Below the pieces are notes generated by a model. The model ran no database searches. It saw only the letters and a list, made by a program, of their open reading frames with translations, and was not told where the DNA came from. Made by a program: the position numbers and the translations under genes. This document shows positions 55,201 through 64,000 of a stretch of 64,000 bases of DNA, in pieces. This DNA comes from Macrocystis pyrifera (Eukaryota > Sar > Phaeophyceae > Laminariales > Laminariaceae), in contig JASSKH010000025.1 of NCBI GenBank assembly GCA_031763025.1, forward strand, positions 6,032,689-6,096,688, given 5' to 3'. The first letter of the stretch is position 1. Every line of letters begins with the position of its first letter.

Positions 55201-58200
55201 CGAAATCATGGGCCCAAAAAATGTGAAAATTGAGTCCACACTCCTGTTAACAGCAAAAGACCAGAAAGAACAACAAAGCGGAGCGTTGGGGTTCCTGCAC
55301 ATTTCGAGAAAATTGCAGTTTTTTTCTTTTTCCAACTTTGTATGCTTGGTTTTAATATACCCCCCCCCCCATAGCTGGCTCTCGAAAACTAAAATGTGTT
55401 TTTGTTTGTTTGTTTTGTTTCCGCGCTCCCCTCAGTGGATCCCCAGTATTTACAGCGCCGAGGTAGGTGTGTCTAACAGTGTGCCAAGTGGGTCGCTCTC
55501 GCGGGAAGAGCGTCCGGTTTGCGCTCGGTGTGTCAGAAATACTGCCCACACACAACGATATGGACACAAGCGTTTCCCCTGTGTGTCGGCAAACAGCGGT
55601 CCGAAAATTCTGTTTGTAGCTCGTAGCTCGTAGCAGTCAGACGTCCGTGTGATTTTTTTTCGGTTCGTTTACTTCTTTTTTGGTGTGATCTGTTTTGAAA
55701 TCGATTTGAAGTCCTTCTGCCAAAAGTGCATGGTCCTTATCACGTCCTGCTACTGAAACCAGGGCGTATCCTTGCACCAGCTCGGGTGCTAAAAGCCACT
55801 GCTCGCTACTCTAACCCTCGAAATGCCCATGAGCAGCACCCACCGAGCGAAGCTATTCACACCTCAGATAGATCAGATAGATCGTGATCTATTGTAGATC
55901 ATCTATTACGGGGGACCATAGTAAATAGGACCAAGTACTACGAGTAAAAATGAGGAAATGTATAGGTTTTATGTGTACCGTAGGTCCTGTTTAATATGGT
56001 CCCCGTAATAGATCATTTTCTCGCCTGCCATCGTGAGAGGTAGTGCAGGATCTGCGGGAGTACAGATGATCCAACCCAAGAAACACGCGCTATCACTAGA
56101 TCATGCAGATCATACGGGTCTCCACCCGGCAACATAAAACATGAGCTATTGTAGACCATACGAGATCGAGAATAAAAGTTCTGCCTTGAAATATTTAGAT
56201 CGTGAAATGGGAATGATCTGTGGATGATCTGTCCGGGGTGTGGAGCTGTTGTGACTCAGCTCTACTGCCCGTTCGCGTGCCGCACGGACATCAGCAAACA
56301 AGTGCGAAAGAGGGCGAGCATTGCTTTGTCCTGCAGCTGACGATGCCGTCGGTCAACGAGCCTGCGAAGGGCTGGTTTTTCTCGAGGCTCGTGGAGGAGG
56401 TGAGTGAGGTTCCCCCTCCGCTGTGCTTTTGTTTAGGTCCCGGGCTCGATCGATCGCGGTCGTTGCCAACGAGCATGTATGTGTGTACTGTCACTGCAGC
56501 GGGGAAGTTTTTCAGATGGTCCATTTACTGTAGTGCGATGTTTGTTTGCCTTATGGCAAGGTCCGGCATGCTTGCCCGTGCTTTCTCCTGGCCCTGCGTC
56601 TACCGCGCCTCAGTCGGTTTACACGATGGTTACAGCAGTAACGGTTGGCAGGTCACGGCGCGAGTTTCGCGCATCCGCACCGACAGATAAATGCGTACTT
56701 GCAGTCGCGGCGATCCTTCCGTGCCTCTTCACGGCGGGGGTGGCGTTTACTCGTTTCGTCGGCGAGTTTTCGCGGAACAGGTCTGCCGTGCAATACTCGA
56801 TCGATGCGTGCCCTGCCGTCGCCGTCGCCCTTCGGTGGTACACCGTAAACAGGCCTTGAATTCACACAAGGGGTGGGAGCGATCGTTTTTTTTCGGCGCT
56901 ATTTGTCTCGCCAGCGGTAAGAAGGGCGCTAAAACCGAGCATCAATATCGTTCGGAAGGCTCTCTACTACCAGATAAATCTTGTCCGAAAATTAGCTCAT
57001 TGTTCGGTAGTGGCAACCTTCCCGTTCGGAAAATTTTTTTTTAAAAAAAACGAGCGCTGGAAAAACCGATCGATCGCTCCCACCCCTGTGCGGACTGGAC
57101 GCTCTTGACGATAGTTCCCATCCTCCCGTGAATGTCGTACGTACCTGTCATACGAATACGTGGTTTTTTAGGCTGCCCTTTTTGGGCACGCGATTTTGCC
57201 GCCTTTGTCCCCTGCCCTTATTTTGTTAGATTGCTGCCGTGTGCTCGACCCTGTACCTCCACACCACGCCCCTCTCCCCCCCCCCCCCCCCCCGCGCCTG
57301 GTACCTCCGACACACGAGTAAAGCTCGTACAACACCCTCCTGCCATGCCTTTCGCCATGTTTCCACCGCACCTTCACGAATGTGTCGCGCTTCCCGTCGG
57401 ATTGATTTTGATTGGTCGACGGTTCATGGGCGGCGACGGTGCAGACGACGCGGGTCCGGAGAGGGGGGGACCGCCCGTGCAAAGCCTGCCAGGTACACCA
57501 CAACCGTGCTCCAAACTGTCTGACCCTGCCAATGGCAGACCCGAGACCGACAGCGCCCGCCAGTCTCGTTGCGATCGTTACTCTGCGCTCTCCTATACGA
57601 TTCAAGTTTGTCGTGATTTGGCAGGAAATGTGTTTCGCAGTTATCTAGCTGAGAATGCCTATAGATGTAACCCGCCAGCGCCCTCTGCAGGTTTCATAGA
57701 TTGCCGTAAATAGTTATTGTTATGCTTGCCATCCGACACAATGACTGTGTAGTGTTGTTCCAAAAAAGAAAGAGGGACAGAAAGCGAAGAACTCACCAGA
57801 ACAAAAGCGCAGCAGCATCATACGACAAATCAAAACCGATGTGATGCACACCAAGACTACCGCAGCCAACATCCCTCCATCTTACCCACCACAAAACGAC
57901 CACTCCCCTTTTGATCTACCGAAACCCGCTGTCCATCAAAATGGTTGGTATATAACTGCTACGCCCATGTTTCGACGCACGGAAGACCGTGCGGTGTTCC
58001 TGGTCGACATTGCTATCGGAAGTACCTAGGAGAGAGTCGCTGCCGTCTTCCTCTCTTTGCAGCTCTTCCACCCCCTCCAACCCTCCCCCCCACATACTGC
58101 TATGGTCATACGACTACGGCCATGCATGAGATCGAGCACATCTCTCCTATCGAGTACACCCCCCACGTACTGCTGCTGCTACTTTGCTGTTAAACTTGAC

Positions 58201-60478
58201 CGTCCATGGCTGATTCTAACGGTTCCGAGCTTGTCCTTGGCGTTATTTATGTGATTTCGTTGCGAGAGGGAACAATACACTCTACTGTGCGTATAACTCG
58301 GACACTGCATTGTTCATCGCAACCCTGTTGTTTATACCCGGTATAGTGTTGTGCAGAGTACAAATTAGATTTCATTCTGTCGACGCTCTTCCCTAAGCAG
58401 CTTTAATGCTGTACGTGTAGCGGGGCCAACATATTTTGCCCTAAACACGCCGCTGATCCACCTGAAAGTCGAAATTAGATGAAGCATGTTCGACGTTCTT
58501 CTCTAACGAAGACACGCCAGGCGATTGTCGGCACGAAAAAAGCTGCCGAAAAGGAGGTGCTGGTTCACCTGAAAATTGCGAAAACCTCAGTGCCGAGAGG
58601 AGGCCCCACCGGTCACGCTAAATCTCGCAAAACTTGCGATGATACCAGCATTTCCCCGTCGACATTCACGCCGTCTCAGCCCCGTCGCTATCCGGGGCAA
58701 CAATCCCACCCCATGCACTCTCAACGTCGTGCGGTCAGGATGAACTCATCGGGGTCCAGGTCAAGTATCGGGACGACGAGCGCCAGGCGAAACAGCCGGG
58801 TCAACCGAAGGTCACCAAGGAAGAGGTTTGCCCCCCCCCCCCCACTCGAGAGTTAAGAGTGTGCAGTCGGAGAAAGGGACGTATGTTGAAGGACCTAGCG
58901 GCATGCATATTGCTGTAGAGGCTGCGGTAATTTTCAGGCATTGACGTTAGACTCATGTGTTATGTTTCTTTCTATTCCATACGCTTGCGTACATGGTAAA
59001 TGTGTACCACGAAACGGTCCTTTTTAGTCTCGGCTGAAACTACGCGCGCGAGAGAGAGCTAAACGTGAAAAAAAAAAGTCTTGTAAGCAGCCGGCGTTCG
59101 CCATCGTTGGGTGGGACAGGCGGCCAAAAGTGAACGTTTAATGTTTTTTATGTCGGTATCCATCGCGTCGACTTGCTGCTCTGATGCCCGTGCTGGATCC
59201 TACTGCGCTTCTTGCTGTGTCCCATGCCCGCCTGCTTACTGTTGCGTTAGGTGGCGAAGGGCTATGTCTTCAAGGAGAAATCTTCAACGATGGAGACGAT
59301 TACACGCGTACCGCGGGAAATGTGCCTGAACGTTGGGCGGTTCGCGAACCTGTGAGTACATACAGGAAGCAAGCATCGGACACGCAAACTTTGATCGCGC
59401 TCAACAGCAGTAGTGGTTCTGCTGTTAGTCGTTCATTGCTGAGCGGTACACCGGTAACGCTCGCCGAGGGTGGTCTAGGCACCAGGTCAGCCGGCACTCA
59501 ACCGCCCGTATGCACACATATTTTACTGAAATGGTGCATGCTGCCATTTGTTTCCGGTGATGATGCATTCGTCCCAGGGGTGATCGCTCCTTGGCGAAAG
59601 TCTCTGCTGAAGCAATGTTTAGCAGGAAGAACGTTTTTGGAGGTGAGAAGCGCCGATTTAACGTGTCTTGTCGGCATTGTACCATTACTACAAAAATCTG
59701 GCTTTTCGATGGCAGAACGCAAGCTTGGTTCGTGTCTCAACTCCCCTCCCCGTATGGTGCAAGCCGGGGGAATACAGGGTTTTTTCGGGGTGACCCTGCC
59801 TGCTTGCCTTTGATCTGGACACTACAGTAATAGCCATCTGCCTCGAAACCGATGCTTGCCGATAGGCCTTGGCTTGGCGCATTTAAGGCAAGTAGTCCGG
59901 TTATGCCCCAAGACTGCTCGACGGCTAACTAAAGGATTTTGGTGGTTGAGACTATTTACATCTGTTTTAGATTATGTCAAGGGTGTCTGCCACGTTCGAA
60001 GGTGGTCTGCTGATCTCTGCTCTCGGTGGGTGTGGCCTGGACAGCATGGTAGCTATCCCGCCGTAATCTTTAAGGGGGTGTTTGTCGCTTGTTTCGCTTC
60101 TCCGTACGTACCAACCATGGCGGCCACGGAAACGACAGCACCGTTTTGGGGCTGTTTTGCACCCGGCTGTACTTTTCTAGAGCGGGATTTACCTAGCGTC
60201 TGTTGCCGATGGACTTCATGTTTTCATTTTGCTGATTTTTTTTTTAACAATCTCCGCGCTGGCCCCGCTCACCGCCCGCAGGAAAAGTGAAAGGCATGGC
60301 CAAACTTGCCGGTATCGGTAGTCACATCCCGCACCAGCTCGGCTATGGGCACTGGACGGCATCGCACATCGTGGCTAAGTCGACCCGGAAGGAGTTCAGC
60401 GATGCTTCTGTCACCGACAAGCCCATCGCAACTCTCCAGCCACGGGAAACCACCGTCGCGCTCTACGTGGCCTCCTAG
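52189..60478 (+). CDS. unrecognised multi-exon gene, 3' part (8 exons, 218 aa visible)
   Basis: Exons 52189-52269, 53216-53299, 55436-55462, 56337-56399, 58739-58825, 59251-59351, 59626-59642 and 60282-60478 each have an AG acceptor and GT donor. They join in one frame: 657 nt, ending TAG. The first five junctions are phase 0; the last two (phase 2, then phase 1) are satisfied only by the 17-nt exon at 59626. Visible pieces include DEMGPLDPMELVETFFTMF, FERGQPADMSLALVSILSKL, DELIGVQVKYRDDERQ, VAKGYVFKEKSS, GIGSHIPHQLGYGHWTASHI and the C-terminus PRETTVALYVAS. The protein is mixed alpha/beta in look, without membrane segments or recognisable catalytic motifs; I do not recognise the family. The 5' exons are not established, and an extra exon between 56400 and 58738 cannot be excluded. 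Confidence 0.6.
52560..52760 (+). repeat. 130-bp dispersed repeat, copy 4 (uninterrupted lead-in)
   Basis: TTCTTTTTTCTCTCCTTCCT, AGCCGTAATTCAGATCCGG, GCAGGCTCTCCTCCCCC, TTATCGCGAGAAGACTTC and CTCGTCGACTCGCGTC. The TA at 52625-52626 corresponds to the MITE insertion site in the 28.8-kb copy. Confidence 0.75.
53216..53299 (+). CDS. unrecognised gene, exon with LSKLDEETRDRQ
   Basis: 28 codons between GGCTTCAG and GTGAGC. The frame stays open and coding-like beyond the donor (ANDEHYIDYTVLCNIYPM, to TGA at 53416), so the exon may be longer or have an alternative, retained-intron end. The choice of 53299 rests on the strong donor and on joining in phase with 55436. Confidence 0.5.
55436..55462 (+). 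CDS. unrecognised gene, 27-nt exon WIPSIYSAE
   Basis: Nine codons between CCCCTCAG and GTAGGT, phase 0 to 0. Short, so supported mainly by its splice sites and by keeping frame with both neighbours. Confidence 0.4.
55904..56010. mobile_element. TA-target MITE, copy 12
   Basis: TATTACGGGGGACCATAGTA at the left, TTAATATGGTCCCCGTAATA at the right. It lies between GATCATC and GATCATTTT, inside a reverse copy of the AGATCTG repeat, parallel to the arrangement at 9.3 kb. Confidence 0.88.
56020..56130 (-). repeat. AGATCTG...GCAGATCCTGCAC repeat, copy 3 (reverse)
   Basis: Contains GTGCAGGATCTGCGGGAGTA and GATGATCCAACCCAAGAAAC, the reverse complement of words at 26110-26170. Confidence 0.6.
56337..56399 (+). 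CDS. unrecognised gene, exon LTMPSVNEPAKGW
   Basis: 21 codons between TCCTGCAG and GTGAGT, encoding LTMPSVNEPAKGWFFSRLVE and a final Glu. Phase 0 to 0. Confidence 0.55.
58098..58170 (+). repeat. SINE tail fragment, doubled-end subtype
   Basis: GGTCATACGACTACGGCCAT, then GAGATCGAGCACATCTCTCC and ATCGAGTACACCCC. It shares the doubled end with the third unit of the 6768-7145 cluster, so both derive from one subfamily. Confidence 0.75.
58739..58825 (+). CDS. unrecognised gene, exon DELIGVQVKYRDDERQ
   Basis: 29 codons between GCGGTCAG and GTTTGC, phase 0 to 0. A competing open frame (58479-58856, Ser/Arg-rich) covers the same DNA but has poorer codon use and no splice logic. Confidence 0.6.
59251..59351 (+). 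CDS. unrecognised gene, exon VAKGYVFKEKSS
   Basis: 101 nt between TGCGTTAG and GTGAGT, phase 0 in and phase 2 out. It encodes VAKGYVFKEKSSTMETITRV, then PREMCLNVGRFAN. A longer open frame in another phase covers this DNA (59184-59813) but is judged a shadow. Confidence 0.6.
59626..59642 (+). CDS. unrecognised gene, 17-nt microexon
   Basis: GAAGAACGTTTTTGGAG between TTTAGCAG and GTGAGA. It enters in phase 2 and leaves in phase 1, exactly the phases its neighbours demand, and yields LKNVFGG across the two junctions. Confidence 0.5.
60282..60478 (+). CDS. unrecognised gene, terminal exon
   Basis: Acceptor CGCCCGCAG, phase 1 in, stop TAG at 60476. It encodes KVKGMAKLAGIGSHIPHQLG, YGHWTASHIVAKSTRKEFSD and the end ATLQPRETTVALYVAS. 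Codon use is strongly GC3, the best coding signal in this part of the window. Confidence 0.7.
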
Positions 60479-60699
60479 GAAGATGCGGATTCACTCCAGA
60501 CCGCGACCGGCGTAAGAAGAATGCGCTTTCATCGTGGCAACAACCGCTGCTCTTCTGGAACGCAAGCGGTCTTTCAGCCGATCGGCCGTATAGATGTTTA
60601 TTGGGTGTCGACCGGGAGATGTAGATGGAGGGCATCGGGTCCAGCGGTTTCGTGCTAGGCATTCTTTTTGGTCTCATAGCGTAGCTGTATGCACCTCAT

Positions 60700-61480
60700 T
60701 GAGACCGGTCCCGGTTGTATTTTGCGCAGACCTAGGGGACAGGCGGGCGGATCGAGCAGGGGATCGGCGAGGAGAGAGGGAGGGGGGGGGGGGGGGGGGG
60801 GGGGGGGTGTACTCATTAGTTGCTTGCCTTAGTCATTTGACCGTTGACCACGCATCCCTTTCGAGACGGGGGGGGGGGAGGGGTCGGGGAAACGGCGACT
60901 AGCGGGGGGATAAGGATGTCCACGTCCCCCAACCCCCGCTAGTGGGAATACTAAAACATGAATGGCATTCTGATGATTCCCACTCTACCCGTCCGACGAT
61001 TCCGTGTTGTTCTTGCTGCTGCCCCGGGGAAGCATATGTGAGCACGACTTGTCGCCCATGTAGTTAATCCTGTGCAGTTCGCAGCCTTCGTGGAAACTAG
61101 TTTTTCTGGATGCAGACTTACAAGTGTCGGCCGAGAGAGGTACGACGAGAAGGGGTATCGGTATGACAGAGCGGCGTGGGGCGAGATATTTGTTTTCGTT
61201 GCATTGCGTGGCGGCATTTGGTGCCGGCCCTGGGTTGTCTTTTGCGATCACTCTGGGGACAAGCGGGTGGAACGAGCAGGGGGTCGGCGAGGGAGGACGG
61301 AGAGGCGACCAGCGGGAGGATACGGATGTCCACGCTCCCAGCCCCCGCTAGTGGGCATACTAAAAAGTAACACGATTTAGAATGTTTCCCCCCGACCCCT
61401 AATCCGGCGATTCCGTGTTGTTTTTGCTGTTGCTCCGAGTCAGCGTAAGTGAACACGACTTGACGCCCAGGTAGCTGTGG
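60700..61480. repeat. tandem duplication, ~0.4-0.5 kb unit
   Basis: Copy 1 (about 60705-61075) and copy 2 (about 61225-61480) share GGTTGTATTTTGCG / GGTTGTCTTTTGCG, GATCGGCGAGG / GGTCGGCGAGG, GATGTCCACG, CCCCCGCTAGTGGG, GATTCCGTGTTGTT and CACGACTTG-CGCCCA-GTAG. A SINE tail with a poly-G run lies only in copy 1. Confidence 0.75.
60780..60875 (-). repeat. SINE tail copy in reverse, poly-G run on + strand
   Basis: A G run at 60782-60807, then GTGTACTCATTAGTTGC and GTCATTTGACCGTTGACCAC, the reverse complement of the SINE tail end. It is truncated after about 65 bp of tail. Confidence 0.7.
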
Positions 61481-61873
61481 TTGAACATCCCGCCTCGCGT
61501 CTCAGTAGGGCCTGCTTACTACGTCCCCCGGAGGCGTGCAAGCGGCACAGTACTTAGTGCAGAGGAGTATCCGGGGTGCTGAAGGGAGGATAGGCGACCG
61601 TTTGCACTGAGTGCAACGGGTGCTCGGTGCTTTCGCCGTTCGTCCGTCGATGTCTCTGGCATTGCCCTGGTGGTCAAAGCTTATACGGAGTCATAGATTG
61701 GGCATAGCGTCCCCTAAAATAACACCGCCGCCACCGCGTTGATGCCACTCAACACGATGTCCGGTTCTGCCACACTTACACCAGACATGTCCTCACGGCG
61801 CGCAGTAGCTAGAGCGTTTGCGCGTGCATGATGAGTTCGGCTCTGGCTGTTGGTCGAAAAATTGTAGGGGTAA

Positions 61874-61876
<3 letters not shown>

Positions 61877-61905
<29 letters not shown>
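61877..61905. repeat. poly-G tract, 29 nt
   Basis: An uninterrupted G run, not preceded by a recognisable SINE tail. Confidence 0.95.
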
Positions 61906-63033
61906 TGGAGCGTGCTAATTGCGAACGCGCTTTCTGTGAGGTGGTACGATAGTTTCATTTGTAGGTTTGCGTGGGGTGGCCAGGGGAGGAGGTGCGTTTT
62001 ACGATTGGTTTCCAGCGCACGTTTGCGCGCACTTCTCCTTTTTGTTTTTGTTTTTTTTGCTTTTTTTTTCCTGTGGCCTCCTCCGGGGCAGCTTTACCCC
62101 CGATTTGACCGGTGTTTATTCTCGTTGTTCATTGATGGTTCGCCGCTTCTGTTGCTGTGGTTGCTTGATGTTTTTTTCAATTTTATTTTTTCGGCATCGG
62201 TATAAGATAACTTAATACATTATTGCTACTATTGTTATTGTCGCTGCCAGACTGAGTGTACCATGTTGTCTTTGGTGTGCTGTGGGGTTCTGTCGCTCGT
62301 TTTTTTTTACAATACATTTATTCGATTTCACCTTGTTGTGTGCTTTGCGCGTGGTGCCTGATGCGTGTGGGTCGAGACCTTTCCTGTCCGCGTGATCGCG
62401 GTGACGTCTGGCGGGATGAGAACAACGGTGCTCGTACTGATGACTTGTACAGTAGTTGAAAGGCCTTGCACAGCAGGGAGAAACCGGCGCGAGCTTTAGC
62501 AAGCGACGTTCGTTGCCGCTAAGGTGCGGCCGTGTCTAGGCAGAGCAGCAGCAGCAGCAGCAGCGGCAGTAAAAGTAACCCCCCCCCCCCCCCCCCTGAA
62601 CACAGATATGTAGTAGGTGCTGGGGTGGCGCGCGGCCTCTCAACATAGGGGGCTGCTTTTATGTACTGCTGTTGTCTCGGCATACGATCGACCAAGTGAT
62701 TCAAGGACTTAAGGGTCAGATGCCTACACAATCAACAAAAATTAAGTGTAGGATACCAGTACTTTTTATATTCACGGATGAAGTGTGATTTAGCCTGCGC
62801 TTCATGGAAACAGGAGATTAATCACATCCTTATCAGGCGGAGAGCGGGCCAAAATATACATGCGTAGAACGGAGGTGTCGCGAAGACCAACTGTGGACCC
62901 CCGCAGCGTTAAGGCCGGTGCTCCCGCTGCCAGGACCTCTATACCGTGAGCTTGGGTGGAGCTCAACCGAACGCATCTTGTCGCTGCTTGATACATACGT
63001 TGAATGTACGATCCTATTCTGCTGGCACCCTAG

Positions 63034-63094
63034 AGACTACCGCAAGCATGGTTTCCGACAGATCAAATACACCGGAAACTACCTCACCCAATGA
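63034..63094 (+). CDS. candidate terminal exon, DYRKHGFRQIKYTGNYLTQ
   Basis: Acceptor GCACCCTAG, then 20 codons ending TGA. The peptide is hydrophilic and codon use is mostly C/G-ending. No upstream exon was identified, so this is an isolated candidate. Confidence 0.3.
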
Positions 63095-63435
63095 AGTGTC
63101 GATGCTACTGTAGATTTTGTAAGTTGCCGTTTTCATCAAGAAATACGTCAGACTATTCGCGTACACCTATTTAACCAGAACCAACATATTTCTTCCCTAC
63201 TAAGCAGACGTAATGTCCCCGCCTGCACTATAACCAAACAATATTTGCCACTACGGCAAGAAGATCAGTGCGTAGCGGAGAGCGCTCGTTTCGGCATTTC
63301 ACGGGAGGCTCTCAACTTGGGGTACCCATCGCAGGGCTGTTAGTTCCCGAGACCGAAATTTATATTTACGGACGGACGTGAGAGGTGTAGAGCTAACACG
63401 CGAGGATGATTAAAAAAAAACTTTCCTGTTTACAG

Positions 63436-63495
63436 ATATTCTTGGGAAAGACAAAGCTCGACGTCAACATGACGGGCCAGAAAAGTATTGCGTAG
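63436..63495 (+). CDS. candidate terminal exon, IFLGKTKLDVNMTGQKSIA
   Basis: Acceptor CCTGTTTACAG, then 19 codons and TAG. Good codon use (CTC GAC GTC AAC ATG ACG GGC CAG). It could be an alternative last exon of the same unseen gene as 63034-63094, or belong to a different gene. No family recognised. Confidence 0.35.
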   Translation: MFLGKTKLDVNMTGQKSIA

Positions 63496-64000
63496 ATGAT
63501 TCTTTGTATGTAATGTATTCCGGAGTGCACCCCTGTGACCCGTGACCAACAGCAGTTGTGGCCTGTGGCACCTTGTTGTACACACGAAAAAAATGGCAAG
63601 GGGTGATCGATGATCCTTGAGAATTGCTGCTTGATGAAATAAAAAAGCAACTGAAACGCCGCTGCTGCTTTGTTTTCATTCATTCGCCAATATCAATAAC
63701 CGAGCAATAGGCCGTGAAACAAACTAACTGGTGTCTAAACGCAAGGCGTGGCTTTTCCGACAAGCGAAAAACGGCTAAAACGTACTATGATATACTCCCC
63801 CCTACTGCTCCCATCGCTTGCTGCCGACCCAGGTTTTCTACCCCAAAAGCAATAAAGAAGACGCTCGTACGACTCATGCCCAATGCTTAAAGTTACGGAC
63901 GTAAGTACGATCATGTCAATGTAAAGAAACACAACACAGGCCAGAGTCAGTCACAACCACGAGCCCGCGGACAGAAGGTGCTAAACTTTGTAACGCGTGA
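63496..64000. other. no feature seen
   Basis: Unique AT-rich sequence without open frames of note or recognised repeats; probably 3' UTR or intergenic if the exon at 63436 is real. Confidence 0.4.

Larger units (their letters stand above)
60479..63033. other. no supported gene
   Basis: This holds the tandem duplication, a poly-G run, T-rich stretches at 62040-62180 and a C run at 62578-62596 next to a CAG microsatellite. Open frames here are short and unconvincing. Confidence 0.5.

Noticed and set aside
55064-55633. A 189-codon plus-strand frame as one exon
   Set aside because: Only a 27-nt piece (55436-55462) has fitting splice sites and phase; the rest includes T-rich and C-rich intron-like sequence.
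58479-58856. A 125-codon Ser/Arg-rich frame with ATG
   Set aside because: It overlaps the better supported exon 58739-58825 in another frame; composition is that of a shadow.

Overview
This is a nuclear genome window from an intron-rich, repeat-rich eukaryote. The best guess is a photosynthetic stramenopile of the brown-alga type. That rests on an intron-split organellar-type YqeH/NOA1 GTPase, GT-AG (and one GC-AG) introns of 1-6 kb, many CTG/CAG and poly-C microsatellites, and dense short non-autonomous transposons. The species assignment is inference and weak. The spliceosomal gene structure is seen directly.

Layout. (1) 1-20 kb, + strand: the 3' seven exons of a circularly permuted GTPase gene (1214-19969, 5' end outside the window). 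Its GTPase motifs read G5, G1, G2, G3 in order. About 95% of this locus is intron, filled with transposon copies, minisatellites and microsatellites. The 6.3-kb intron 3 holds a second, possibly decayed, same-strand locus: exons for two Cys-x2-Cys...His...Cys zinc fingers resembling PARP-type fingers, then an ORF weakly like the C-terminal half of an OTU cysteine protease. (2) 20-39 kb: gene-poor. It holds one exon-like ORF with a membrane segment at 25.1-25.5 kb, satellites built on CCGTCCCGT and CCCGTGGGA words, a 1.1-kb hAT-like element with an 8-bp target duplication, and two unassigned ORFs near 30-31 kb. (3) 39.06-50.49 kb, + strand: an 11.4-kb Ala/Ser/Thr/Pro-rich repeat-protein gene. 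It is built of about seventy 47-residue units arranged in a four-unit (188-residue, 564-bp) higher-order period. Single-base frame breaks interrupt it, mostly in homopolymers. (4) 52-60.5 kb, + strand: the 3' eight exons of an unrecognised gene whose splice phases all agree, including a 17-nt microexon. (5) 60.5-64 kb: a tandem duplication, a poly-G tract, and two candidate terminal exons.

Repeats: twelve copies of a ~110-bp TA-target MITE; two copies of a 300-bp hAT-like MITE; a ~490-bp tRNA-like SINE family, with many truncated tail copies, whose 3' ends all run into poly-C; four copies of a ~130-bp family; and at least sixteen copies of the 9-mer TACCWGGTA. One of these 9-mers sits inside a MITE copy exactly as a TA-flanked 5-bp insertion. 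No tRNA, rRNA, CRISPR or intact autonomous transposon was recognised.
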